The notes beneath the pieces are model-generated. The model did no database searches, was not told the origin of the DNA, and worked only from the letters and a program-made list of their open reading frames with translations. A stretch of DNA of 64,000 nucleotides from Planctomycetaceae bacterium (lineage in GTDB: Bacteria; Planctomycetota; Planctomycetia; Pirellulales; Pirellulaceae): NCBI GenBank assembly GCA_020638975.1, contig JACKHN010000012.1, forward strand, positions 124,001 to 188,000, given 5' to 3'. Below are positions 35,394 through 43,980 of this stretch, in pieces. Position 1 is the stretch's first letter. Each line of letters begins with the position of its first letter. The position numbers were made by a program, and so were the translations under genes.

Positions 35394-36857
35394 ATGCCAA
35401 AGGGTGCGTTTAACGGTCCCTTAGAGCGAGTGAACGATTGCTGTTGGCGAATTCCCAAAAGCTATAAGCAAGGAATGCTCGTCGACGGATTGATTTATGC
35501 GGATGATCAGTTGATCGAACAGATTCGACACGATCAGGCAGCCGAGCAAGTCGCGAACGTGGCGTTCCTCCCAGGAATCCAACACGCCAGCCTTGCGATG
35601 CCGGACATCCATTGGGGCTATGGGTTTTGCATCGGCGGTGTCTGCGCCACCGATCCGAACGAAGACGGTGTCATCTCGCCGGGTGGCGTTGGTTACGACA
35701 TCAACTGTGGCGTGCGTTTGGTTCGTTCGAACTTGTTCTATCAAGACGTCAAGCCACATCTCACGGCGCTGGTCGACGAGTTGTTCCGAAACGTCCCGGC
35801 CGGTGTTGGTCGCGGTGGGAAATATCACTTCAACAAGAAGGAACTGCGACGATTGCTCGGCGAAGGTCCGGCCTTTCTTCGTGATCGCGAGTTGACGACA
35901 GACGGCGACCTCGAGCACACCGAGGCTCGCGGTTATCTATCGAACGCGGTTCCCGACAACGTCAGCGATCGAGCTTTGGAGCGAGGTGCCAAGCAATGCG
36001 GGACGCTTGGTTCCGGCAACCATTTCATGGAAGTGCAAGTTGTCGATGCTGTTTTTGATGAAACCGCTGCACAGACGATGGGACTTGCGAAGGATATGGT
36101 CTGTGTCATGATTCACTCGGGATCGCGCGGCCTGGGCTATCAGGTGTGTGACGATGCGCTGAAGAAATTCCGTAGCGTGCCGGAGAAGTACGGCATCGCG
36201 CTGCCAGATCGGCAACTGGCCTGTGCGCCAATCAACAGCGACGAGGGACAAGAGTATCTCGGCGCGATGTGTGCCGCTGCGAATTACGCGTGGTGCAATC
36301 GACAACTCCTCATGCATCAGGCTCGCGAATCATTTCAAACGGTCTTTGGCCGTACCTGGCAAAAGCTGCAGATGAATCTCGTTTACGACGTGGCGCACAA
36401 TATCGCCAAATTTGAAGAGCATACGACGGGTGGGACGACTCGCAAGGTTTGGGTGCATCGCAAGGGAGCGACTCGCGCATTCCCGCCGAACCATGCCGAA
36501 GTCCCTGCGATTTATCGTGGCGTTGGCCAGCCGGTCATCATTCCCGGCGATATGGGCCGCGCGAGTTGGGTATTGGTCGGACAAAGCGGTAGCATGGACC
36601 AGACCTTCGGGACGGCCTGCCATGGAGCCGGTCGAGCGATGAGTCGCACGGCAGCCGTGAAGCACGCGCAAGGCCGGCGAATCGACAAGGAACTAGCCGC
36701 GAAAGGGATCATTGCGCGAGCACAAAGCTGGCGAGGTCTCGCCGAGGAGCAACCCGATGCCTACAAGGACGTGAACCTAGTCGTCGACGTCGTTCACAAG
36801 GCAAACTTGGCGACGAAGGTCGCTCGCATGCGACCGATTGGTGTTGTGAAAGGGTAG
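35394..36857 (+). CDS. rtcB: RtcB tRNA/RNA-splicing ligase
   Basis: A 487-residue ligase joining 2',3'-cyclic phosphate or 3'-phosphate RNA to 5'-hydroxyl RNA using GTP and Mn2+. Metal ligands are visible: D102 and C105 (GYDINCG), H210 (SGNHFMEVQ), H241 (IHSGSRG) and H335 (DVAHNIAK). The guanylylated His is H410 in ACHGAGRAMSR. The ATG follows AGAGGAAGTAGCG, a good ribosome binding site. Cotranscription with archease supports a working pair. No RtcR regulator or RtcA is nearby, unlike the E. coli rtc operon, so the role (tRNA repair or mRNA repair) is open. Confidence 0.96.
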   Translation: MPKGAFNGPLERVNDCCWRIPKSYKQGMLVDGLIYADDQLIEQIRHDQAAEQVANVAFLPGIQHASLAMPDIHWGYGFCIGGVCATDPNEDGVISPGGVGYDINCGVRLVRSNLFYQDVKPHLTALVDELFRNVPAGVGRGGKYHFNKKELRRLLGEGPAFLRDRELTTDGDLEHTEARGYLSNAVPDNVSDRALERGAKQCGTLGSGNHFMEVQVVDAVFDETAAQTMGLAKDMVCVMIHSGSRGLGYQVCDDALKKFRSVPEKYGIALPDRQLACAPINSDEGQEYLGAMCAAANYAWCNRQLLMHQARESFQTVFGRTWQKLQMNLVYDVAHNIAKFEEHTTGGTTRKVWVHRKGATRAFPPNHAEVPAIYRGVGQPVIIPGDMGRASWVLVGQSGSMDQTFGTACHGAGRAMSRTAAVKHAQGRRIDKELAAKGIIARAQSWRGLAEEQPDAYKDVNLVVDVVHKANLATKVARMRPIGVVKG

Positions 36858-36865
36858 CGACGTCG

Positions 36866-37591
36866 CTACTCGCTCGTTGGCTCGGTGTTCTCGTCTTTGC
36901 CAAAAAACATCATGTGCTGCCAGGGAAGCTTGTCGAATTCTTTTACGAGCTTAAAACCGTTGGCGGTCAGTTCCTTGTTGACTTGCGCCTTGCTCATTTT
37001 ATGCAAGGGCTTGATTGGCACTCTGGGATCCTCTTCTCGAAACTCCAGCAATACGACGACGCCATTGGGGGCGAGCGACGCTCGCATGGCGGCCAGCATC
37101 TGTTCTGGGTGAGAGAATTCGTGATACACATCGGCGCACAGAATAATGTCTACGGCGCCCTCCGGTAGCTTTGGATCGGCGATCGTCCCCAAGATTGGCT
37201 TGACGTTCGTGATCCCGGCTTCAGCAGCGCGTTCGCTCATAAGTTTGAGCATCTCGGGTTGGATGTCCACGCCTAAGACCGTTCCCTCCTCGCCGACCAT
37301 CTTTGCCATCTGCAACGCATAGAATCCGTTCCCGCATCCCATATCGCAAACGGTCATGCCGGGCTTAACATCCAAATTCGCCAGCATCAACGAACAACGT
37401 TCCTGATTCTCTCGATTCTCGCGAATCAGCCAGGGTGCTCCGAGGTAGTGCATCGTCTGCGCAATGGTCCGCCCCATGTACACTTCTAGCGCTGGCGGAA
37501 TCTCGACATCGGCCTGGTTTTCTTGGGCAATCGCGGCGGAGTTGATGCAGAGTAACAGCAACACAACGAAGACGGCACGAAATTCGAGCAT
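36866..37591 (-). CDS. Exported class I methyltransferase
   Basis: About 241 residues from ATG 37591; the frame is open to 37738 but the upstream part is not protein-like. The N-terminus is a clear signal peptide (FRAVFVVLLLLCINSAAIAQ), which is odd for a SAM-dependent enzyme because SAM is cytoplasmic. The methyltransferase core is intact: motif I VCDMGCGNGFYALQMA, motif II VLGVDIQPEML and DIILCADVYHEFSHP. The tail has no second membrane helix. It converges with rtcB, 8 bp apart. The substrate is unknown. Confidence 0.87.
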   Translation of the reverse strand: MLEFRAVFVVLLLLCINSAAIAQENQADVEIPPALEVYMGRTIAQTMHYLGAPWLIRENRENQERCSLMLANLDVKPGMTVCDMGCGNGFYALQMAKMVGEEGTVLGVDIQPEMLKLMSERAAEAGITNVKPILGTIADPKLPEGAVDIILCADVYHEFSHPEQMLAAMRASLAPNGVVVLLEFREEDPRVPIKPLHKMSKAQVNKELTANGFKLVKEFDKLPWQHMMFFGKDENTEPTSE

Positions 37592-37737
37592 GACTTCAAC
37601 TTTCGTCAGAGTGACTTGGCGAGAACCCGATCTATTATCAGCCAAAAGGAACGCTGTGGCAATCGAAGCTGCGACTGAGTGCCTTTGCTTGCTCAGCAAA
37701 GGCACCCCATTAACCGTCGGCGGGCGTTCGACCAACA

Positions 37738-39816
37738 CTATATTCGGTCAAGCGTATCGATCCAACGGACGACTTGCCCTCGTTCTTGCTCGTTCAAGTC
37801 ACGCGTGGTGTCCAACGGCAAGACCGTAACCGGATACTTCATTTTACGGAGTTGGTCGACTGTCTGTTTGACACGTTCGGTGACCTGCGCTCCGGGAGCG
37901 AGTGTCGTCAGAATTGCCAGCGGATAGACCGGATCGTTGTCTGGAACTCGCAGCCGCGCTGGCGTGGCCGCATCGACGACGACGACAGCTCGGGCCAGTT
38001 CTCGATTTCGAAAGGCGAACAGGTACGCCAAGGCACCACCCGCTTCTTGGCCATGCATCGCGATTCGTGACTTGTCGATGTTGTAGTTCGCGATCGTTTG
38101 CTCGAGCGTCTTTTGCACAAACTCGACCTCAACGGGCGTCCAGCGATTCGCATCGAGCGGTTGTGGTGCGAGCAGAATAAGATCATTGGCTTCGCACAAC
38201 GTTCGCCACCGATCGAGTAACCCTTGCTTGTCGAATTCTCCTGGAGGTCGCAAATAGACGACCACACCATGCGGCACATCCGCTTGATAACTCGGTGGCA
38301 CGAATGCTAAGCAGGCGTTGGCGTGCTCTGGGATTTTCACCTCGATAAAGTCCGCCGGCGGTACATCGCCGTTGGGAGTTTGCTGGCGAGGGGGCGGTAA
38401 GTTGTCCGGAATTGTTGTCGGCAACGAGCTTAGTGCCACTTGGACTGTCTCTTCTTTCTCGTCGCGAACCAAGGTCACTTGAGCAATCTGCTTGGGTTCC
38501 AAACTCGCGAGCGTCTCTCGAAGTGAAGCAAGAGTTGGAGTGGCAGCATCGTTCACCTTCGTGATCTTGTCGCCAATTTGGATTCCAGCTGCTGCGGCGC
38601 CACTTTCCGGAAACACGTAGCGGACGACGATCGATTTTCTATCGCGAAGCGGAAGTATGCCAAGGAACGGATGCTCATACGGGACGAGCTGATCGACGAG
38701 CGTGACATCGGTCTCGATACGTTGCTCGTCTCGCTTCAATACAACGTGGACCGTGTCGCCAGCATAGCGTGGTCCCAACGCATGCTTCAGATGAGCTTGA
38801 CGTTGAATTGGGTGCCCATCGATTTCGATGATCGTGTCCCCGGCTCGGACACCAGCCTCATAGGCCGGCGACTTGACTTGGCACGCGGCGATATCAGCCG
38901 GTAACGAATAGATGCTTCCACCCTTCAACGCGATTCCCAACATACCGGGAAATACGTCTTCACCTTTCTTCATCTTGTCCAAGGAGCGGTTGACATCGGC
39001 AAGTGGAACGGCGAAGCCGATGCCAGAGTCGTACCACTCGGCTCCAGCGACTTCACTGGTCTCGTTGGGTGACATAGGAACAAGCACACCAAGCACTCGA
39101 CCTTGAATATCGACGAGCGGTCCCCCGTAATTGCTGGGCGAGATCTTGGCGTCACATTGAATCGCCTTTCCCCACACCCGATCCTTGGCGCTGATGATGC
39201 CCACCGACATGTTGGGGTGATGTGAATCGAGGGCCCGACCCACCGCAATCGCCCATTGACCGACTTGCATCTGATCGACAGGCACTGCCGTAGGGACGCG
39301 CAGAGCTTCCTCGGTAGTTACTTTCAGCAACACCAGCATCCGGCTGTGATCCCGAGCAACGATTTCGGCTGGCGTTCGCTTGCCGCTTGGCAAAGTAACC
39401 AGGATCGAACTGGGCTTGCTGAGGAAGTTGAACGCGCTCGATACGATAAATCCATCCGCATCAACGATCAGACCCGTCGTCGGGCCATCTCCCAGCAACA
39501 CTTCCTCAATGCGGTCCAAGCCGCCAACGGTTTCGATGCGTACGACGGAATCAGCTACATTCGCAACCGCCGCGTTCATCGATTGCTCTTCCAACGCGGC
39601 AATGTCATCGTCTTGTGCATTGGCATGTGCTGACGCCGCCGCGAGGACGAGCCACAGTAGGGCGAACTGATAGGCTCTACCGCTCGCGGTTGGCGATGGC
39701 ACTTTTGCAAAACACGTACGACGGCCCTCCGAGGCCGTCGAATGCCTCACGACGGCCTCGGAGGGCCGTCGTACGAGAAGCGTCAACGCCATCTGCGAGC
39801 GGTATAGTTGATTCAT
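37738..39816 (-). CDS. Inactive HtrA-like protein with two PDZ domains and an esterase-like C-terminal domain
   Basis: A 692-residue exported protein: signal core LLWLVLAAASAHANA (52-67), trypsin-like fold (about 78-275), PDZ (about 285-375), PDZ (about 385-460) and an alpha/beta-hydrolase domain (about 488-692). The protease triad is lost: the His site reads VSSAFNF (F129), the Asp site SRMLVLLK (M160) and the Ser site SPSNYGGPL (Y230). The hydrolase nucleophile elbow reads GQEAGG, with E589 where Ser is expected. It therefore looks like a binding or scaffold protein. The stretch coding residues about 14-34 is a palindromic repeat (39715-39775) between the start and the signal core. The start is 9 bp after the upstream gene; a GTG downstream of the repeat (residue 39) is possible. 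Confidence 0.82.
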   Translation of the reverse strand: MNQLYRSQMALTLLVRRPSEAVVRHSTASEGRRTCFAKVPSPTASGRAYQFALLWLVLAAASAHANAQDDDIAALEEQSMNAAVANVADSVVRIETVGGLDRIEEVLLGDGPTTGLIVDADGFIVSSAFNFLSKPSSILVTLPSGKRTPAEIVARDHSRMLVLLKVTTEEALRVPTAVPVDQMQVGQWAIAVGRALDSHHPNMSVGIISAKDRVWGKAIQCDAKISPSNYGGPLVDIQGRVLGVLVPMSPNETSEVAGAEWYDSGIGFAVPLADVNRSLDKMKKGEDVFPGMLGIALKGGSIYSLPADIAACQVKSPAYEAGVRAGDTIIEIDGHPIQRQAHLKHALGPRYAGDTVHVVLKRDEQRIETDVTLVDQLVPYEHPFLGILPLRDRKSIVVRYVFPESGAAAAGIQIGDKITKVNDAATPTLASLRETLASLEPKQIAQVTLVRDEKEETVQVALSSLPTTIPDNLPPPRQQTPNGDVPPADFIEVKIPEHANACLAFVPPSYQADVPHGVVVYLRPPGEFDKQGLLDRWRTLCEANDLILLAPQPLDANRWTPVEVEFVQKTLEQTIANYNIDKSRIAMHGQEAGGALAYLFAFRNRELARAVVVVDAATPARLRVPDNDPVYPLAILTTLAPGAQVTERVKQTVDQLRKMKYPVTVLPLDTTRDLNEQERGQVVRWIDTLDRI
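39715..39775. repeat. Perfect 26-bp palindrome inside a signal-peptide coding region
   Basis: Arms 39715-39740 and 39750-39775 are perfect reverse complements around a 9-base spacer. The sequence begins CGTACGACGGCCCTCCGAGG. It belongs to the same family as the palindrome at 54409-54477. It encodes about residues 14-34 of the HtrA-like protein in an open frame. Confidence 0.92.
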
Positions 39817-39825
39817 GACTCACTC

Positions 39826-40956
39826 TTACTCAGCGAACAGAGAAACTTCGATCAATTGCTGTTGCCGCTGGACAACCAGTCGCACTTCATCAATGCGGTC
39901 GATGTAAAGCAGTTCTTCCTGAAGTATCTTGGCTGAATTAACTAGTCGATCATTCACGAACAGGACGAGATCATCCGGTCGGACTCCGGCTTCTGCGGCA
40001 GGGGTGTCAGGAAGGACGCGATCGACGTACGGAGGCGTCTTCTCGACGACATTTGGCACCAAGACAATGCCAAGCGATGCCAAAGTAACGGATTCGATCG
40101 GACGACGACGATCCGGCTCGGAGCTGATGGGACGCGAGTTGCCAGCCAGAATCTCATTGACAGACGATCTAATTTCAGGGATCGGTAGGGCGTAGTTGAG
40201 CCAAGTATTGTCAAGCGAGTTCCTGAGTTCTTTACCTAGCACACCGGCCAGCCTACCCCGACGATCGGTTAAAGCTCCACCGGCCGCACCAGGATTGTTG
40301 GTCATTGCGTCGAGGATATAAGCGGCTCCGTGATATGTCGTGGCATAGGCTCCACGGCGTGCGGAGAGCTTGGTCGTTGCCGCGACGCTGCCATGCAGCA
40401 CACTAACAGGCTCGTTTCCTGCTGCCACCGCAAACACGTTGCTGAACGCCAGCACTCGCGATCCGGCATTCAGATCGACAGCTTCGTTCAAATCGAAAAA
40501 CGGGAGTTCGATCGCATCGATCTTCAACACAGCGATTTCAATCCGAGGATCGGCACCCAGAAGTTCAGCTTCGAACCGGCGACCGTCATCGAGCACGATG
40601 TTGATCGTCTCGGTGTCAAGTACGTAACTCCACGCCGTAAGAATGTGTCCGTCGGACGAGATCAGGAACCCGCTCTGATACGGCTCAAGTCCGCGAATTC
40701 CGCCCGCACCATAAATCTTTACCATCTGCGGCTGTACCGATTCGACGATGTTCGCGAATGATTGTGCCGCGCGCGCCTCGTTGTTCTGTAGCGCCCAGCA
40801 CCACAGTGTCACGATGACGAAGAAAACTAAGTTGAAAGGGTGTGGCTGGGGTCGAATCTTCGACCCTCGGGGCGCGGTGATTGCTGGGGGCTCGAAGACT
40901 CGACCCCAGCCACTCTTTCGTTCAGTAAGACCATGGATGGAAAGCCGTTGGATCAT
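39826..40956 (-). CDS. Inactive HtrA-like protein with PDZ domain
   Basis: A 376-residue exported protein starting at ATG 40956, preceded by GGAGG. The signal core (FNLVFFVIVTLWCWA) begins only at residue 41 because residues about 15-38 are encoded by a 72-bp palindromic repeat (40842-40913), exactly 24 codons. The trypsin-like domain (about 66-255) has lost all three catalytic residues: LTAWSYVL (Y111 for His), ADPRIEIAVLK (E140 for Asp) and NPGAAGGAL (A225 for Ser). A PDZ domain follows at about 285-370 (TPAAEAGVRPDDLVLFVND). The upstream gene ends 3 bp before the start. It probably regulates or assembles with the active relative encoded upstream. Confidence 0.85.
   Translation of the reverse strand: MIQRLSIHGLTERKSGWGRVFEPPAITAPRGSKIRPQPHPFNLVFFVIVTLWCWALQNNEARAAQSFANIVESVQPQMVKIYGAGGIRGLEPYQSGFLISSDGHILTAWSYVLDTETINIVLDDGRRFEAELLGADPRIEIAVLKIDAIELPFFDLNEAVDLNAGSRVLAFSNVFAVAAGNEPVSVLHGSVAATTKLSARRGAYATTYHGAAYILDAMTNNPGAAGGALTDRRGRLAGVLGKELRNSLDNTWLNYALPIPEIRSSVNEILAGNSRPISSEPDRRRPIESVTLASLGIVLVPNVVEKTPPYVDRVLPDTPAAEAGVRPDDLVLFVNDRLVNSAKILQEELLYIDRIDEVRLVVQRQQQLIEVSLFAE
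40842..40913. repeat. 72-bp palindromic repeat inside an N-terminal coding region
   Basis: Arms 40842-40863 (GTGGCTGGGGTCGAATCTTC...) and 40892-40913 pair at 21 of 22 positions. The length is exactly 24 codons, so its presence does not shift the reading frame of the gene at 39826-40956. Confidence 0.85.
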
Positions 40957-40959
40957 GAA

Positions 40960-42729
40960 TTATGCCTCCGGCTTTGCTGTTTTGGACAATTGAATCGATT
41001 GGATTTCGAGGTCGAGGAAGTCCTCGTCTCCGTGGCGAATTAGCATCCGATGGGGAAGCTTCTTGCCTTCGACGTCGCGATAATCGAAAAGTTGCAGTTC
41101 ACAAGGATCGACGCCAGGATCGGGAGCCATCTCGACACAGCGAAGCTCACCGGACATCGGATCAAAGTAAAAGTGCGTTTCGACGACGTCGTACGTCCCC
41201 TGAAAGAGTTCGTACAGTCCCTCCTGCCCGATCAACGGCGCTCGTCCTACATACACGACATCGCCAAAAGCCGTTGGCCCTTCGACGAGCATACGCCGCC
41301 ACAGATGTAGTGTCGCCAGCATGCCGCCACTTCCTTGGGGTTCGAGTTGCTCGGAGAGATCCTTCTCGCGATTCAGCGAAAACGCGGCTGTCGTTGTCTT
41401 GATCGCTGATTCCTCGTTGCCAAGCGTGATGGAGAATTCCTCGCCCTTCGACAACCGCCATTCGCCGCGAGTTTCTGCAAAGTCCCCCGCAGCATCATGG
41501 AAAGCGTTCCAGACTCGACTCCGATTCAATTCGTTGAAGTAGTAGTTCGCGAAGCCCGAGCGGTGTTTGATGTATTGCTGCAGCTCGTCTGGAACCTTCG
41601 CAGTTTCGCCGTGCGGTTTAGGAGGTGCCTTCTCCTGACCGTCGCCTTGTGGTTTGTCCTCTTCGCCTTGGGGAGCGGGTTTCGGAGGTGGTTCGTCCGT
41701 TGGAGCTTCTTGTATCTTGGCCAGCAACTCCTCGCGAGCATGCACACCAGCCAATCGGACATGAATATCGTGGCGTGTCCCATCTCGCAGGTAACTCAGC
41801 GGAACTCGCCACCCCTTGGGATAAATGCCGAGTACATTCTTGAAGGCGTTGGGTGAATCGATCGTGCGTCCACCAAACGCGACGACTTCGTCGGAATAGC
41901 GAAGGCCTCGACGAAAAGCATCGGAAGACTCGAGGATGTTCGACACGACGACTCGACCTTCTTCGTCCGCGTCGACCGTCGCGCCCAGCGTCGCGTGATC
42001 GACGATACGACCGCTGTGCAGGTAGCCCATAAAGTGCTTGATCTGATTGATCGAGATTGCGTATCCCAAGCCCACGTTGACGCGTCCGCGCTTTTCGAAC
42101 GAACCACGACCGTTAATGCCGATCAAATTGCCCTCCGAGTTGAACAGTGGACCGCCTGAGTTCCCTGGATTGATCGCCGCGTCGGTTTGGATGCAGTCGG
42201 TGTACTCTAAGATCGTGCCAGCCGGTTCTTGATAGCGATGAACGCCCGAAACGATTCCGTAGGTGACCGTTGGTTCGAAATTGGTCGCGAGCAGGAACGG
42301 GTTGCCGACCGCGAAGCACCAATCGCCGACTCGGATGTCGTCGCTGTCGGCCAGTTCCGCCGTGGGGAAATCGTCCCGTCCGAAGAGCTTAATCAGCGCA
42401 ACGTCGCCCGTGGGATCGATGCTCACAAGCACCGCGTCGTACAAGCGACCATCGGCCATGCCGCACTGCATGTAGTCGCCAACGGGTTGCACAACATGAA
42501 AATTCGTCAGGGCGTAGCCATCCGGTGAGATAACGACCCCCGATCCGCCACCATTGCCATCCGCGGAAAAGACAGCGACCGCAGAAACAACGGCCTTGGC
42601 GACTGCCTGGATGCGTTGTTGTTCGGCATCACGTACTGCGTCGGCTACTTGCCCGCTCGCGATATCCGCCATCGAGCAACCGATTACTCCTATGACGATC
42701 GCGGCTGTCCACTGAACGAGCTTGCTCAT
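40960..42729 (-). CDS. Active HtrA/DegP-like serine protease with PDZ and unique C-terminal domain
   Basis: A 589-residue exported protein from ATG 42729, whose ATGA overlaps the upstream stop; a start 7 codons earlier is less likely. The signal peptide is WTAAIVIGVIGCSMADIASG. The S1C trypsin domain is complete: H78 (LTNFHVV), D109 (TGDVALIK) and S191 (NPGNSGGPL). A PDZ domain follows (about 245-330), then a Pro/Glu/Lys-rich linker and a C-terminal domain of about 210 residues (from DELQQYIKHRSGF) not found in DegP. It should cleave misfolded or specific substrates in the periplasm. The next two genes encode triad-less relatives, so it may work in a mixed assembly. Confidence 0.9.
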   Translation of the reverse strand: MSKLVQWTAAIVIGVIGCSMADIASGQVADAVRDAEQQRIQAVAKAVVSAVAVFSADGNGGGSGVVISPDGYALTNFHVVQPVGDYMQCGMADGRLYDAVLVSIDPTGDVALIKLFGRDDFPTAELADSDDIRVGDWCFAVGNPFLLATNFEPTVTYGIVSGVHRYQEPAGTILEYTDCIQTDAAINPGNSGGPLFNSEGNLIGINGRGSFEKRGRVNVGLGYAISINQIKHFMGYLHSGRIVDHATLGATVDADEEGRVVVSNILESSDAFRRGLRYSDEVVAFGGRTIDSPNAFKNVLGIYPKGWRVPLSYLRDGTRHDIHVRLAGVHAREELLAKIQEAPTDEPPPKPAPQGEEDKPQGDGQEKAPPKPHGETAKVPDELQQYIKHRSGFANYYFNELNRSRVWNAFHDAAGDFAETRGEWRLSKGEEFSITLGNEESAIKTTTAAFSLNREKDLSEQLEPQGSGGMLATLHLWRRMLVEGPTAFGDVVYVGRAPLIGQEGLYELFQGTYDVVETHFYFDPMSGELRCVEMAPDPGVDPCELQLFDYRDVEGKKLPHRMLIRHGDEDFLDLEIQSIQLSKTAKPEA

Positions 42730-43976
42730 TTCATCAGCCTCGCGTTGCATAGATTCAGATAGTCTCCGTATCCGACGGCATCTTCGCCAAAGTCGACGAG
42801 GATCTCCAATCGCCGCACGCCTCGCAAGTCGAGATCGATGTTGATCTGCCGCGTTCCCGAAAGTTCCTCCGAAAGCAACTTCTTACCATCGCCGCTGACC
42901 GTGAGCGTGACGTTGCCGTCGGCTCGATACCGATCATCGATCCCAGCAGTGGCCGCAAAGCGTTCGAACTCGCGAGTTAACCGATAGCTCAGCTTCGTCC
43001 GACTATGCAGCGCCAAGCCCTTTTCGTAGGAATGGCCATCGAGCAATAACGGACCGCCGTAGAAGCCTTCGTCCAAACGCAGCCGATACCAGGTTGAAAC
43101 AACCGACGGAGTCTTCACGGTTTCGAGATCGGATTTCCACTCGAACGTATCCGGCTGCAGATCGCTTAGGAAGACGAGATTGCCTACGGAAAAGTCGATC
43201 TTCGTAAGGTTGACGATTGGCAAACTGAGGCGAACGCCTCCGACGCTAACGCCATTGAACGTATCACCCTTCAGCTCACACGATTTGAGGTTCCAAGCCG
43301 AGCCATCCAAGGTAAACACTCGGCTCGACGGATCGGTCGGGCGATTCGTCGCCCGATGAAAGTAGACGATCCCTTCCACCTTGTGGCGAGGTACTTCGAC
43401 TCGCGTGCCATCGAACTCGAAAGCGACGTGATCGTCGGTGATCTCGTAGAGGACTCCTTCCAGTGAATCGAGTCCAATCGATTCCTGCTGCACACCGTTC
43501 TCATCTTCGGCCACGCGCGTCTTGCGAATCACCAAGACATCTCCGGCGATATCGCTAGCTGTAACGATCTGATCCCATTGCTTCGATAGTTCCGCGACCG
43601 GCTTGAAGAATCGTACGGCACGGACGGAGCGAGTCGATGCGAGCATGGGATCGCCTTCCGACATGTTTATCGTTGCGCGACCTGCCTCGACAGAGAAACT
43701 TGTCGCCTGTACGCTCGATCCATCGGAAAACTCGACGGAGACAAGATCCTCGGGCGGCAGAAAGTCGTCGTCTGCCAACGCATCCAGGAATCGCAGCGCA
43801 TACAGTTCGCGTGTTGCGAATGTTTGAGATCCGGCACTCGTCTCTACGACCACTTGTTCGGGCGAGAGCGCTACCAGCGTTCCGCTGTGCGTCTGGCCAT
43901 CGAGTTGGCTGACCTCGACCGGTGTAAATCCGATCGCCGCGGTGAGGAGCAAGGAGTTCAAAGTTGCTGAAAGCAT
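42726..43976 (-). CDS. Exported protein with NPCBM-like carbohydrate-binding domain
   Basis: About 416 residues from ATG 43976 (starts at 43994 and TTG 44003 are also in frame). A short signal (LNSLLLTAAIGF) precedes small SH3-like beta repeats resembling those in planctomycete NPCBM proteins (DGQTHSGTLVALSPEQVVVET). From about residue 280 the domain GHSYEKGLALHSRTKLSYRL, FAATAGIDDRY and the VSGDGKKLL segment match the NPCBM/NEW2 fold, which binds galactose-rich glycans in known members. Its stop overlaps the protease start, so it may target that protease to a glycan or polymer surface. Confidence 0.85.
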   Translation of the reverse strand: MLSATLNSLLLTAAIGFTPVEVSQLDGQTHSGTLVALSPEQVVVETSAGSQTFATRELYALRFLDALADDDFLPPEDLVSVEFSDGSSVQATSFSVEAGRATINMSEGDPMLASTRSVRAVRFFKPVAELSKQWDQIVTASDIAGDVLVIRKTRVAEDENGVQQESIGLDSLEGVLYEITDDHVAFEFDGTRVEVPRHKVEGIVYFHRATNRPTDPSSRVFTLDGSAWNLKSCELKGDTFNGVSVGGVRLSLPIVNLTKIDFSVGNLVFLSDLQPDTFEWKSDLETVKTPSVVSTWYRLRLDEGFYGGPLLLDGHSYEKGLALHSRTKLSYRLTREFERFAATAGIDDRYRADGNVTLTVSGDGKKLLSEELSGTRQINIDLDLRGVRRLEILVDFGEDAVGYGDYLNLCNARLMK

Positions 43977-43980
43977 CGGG

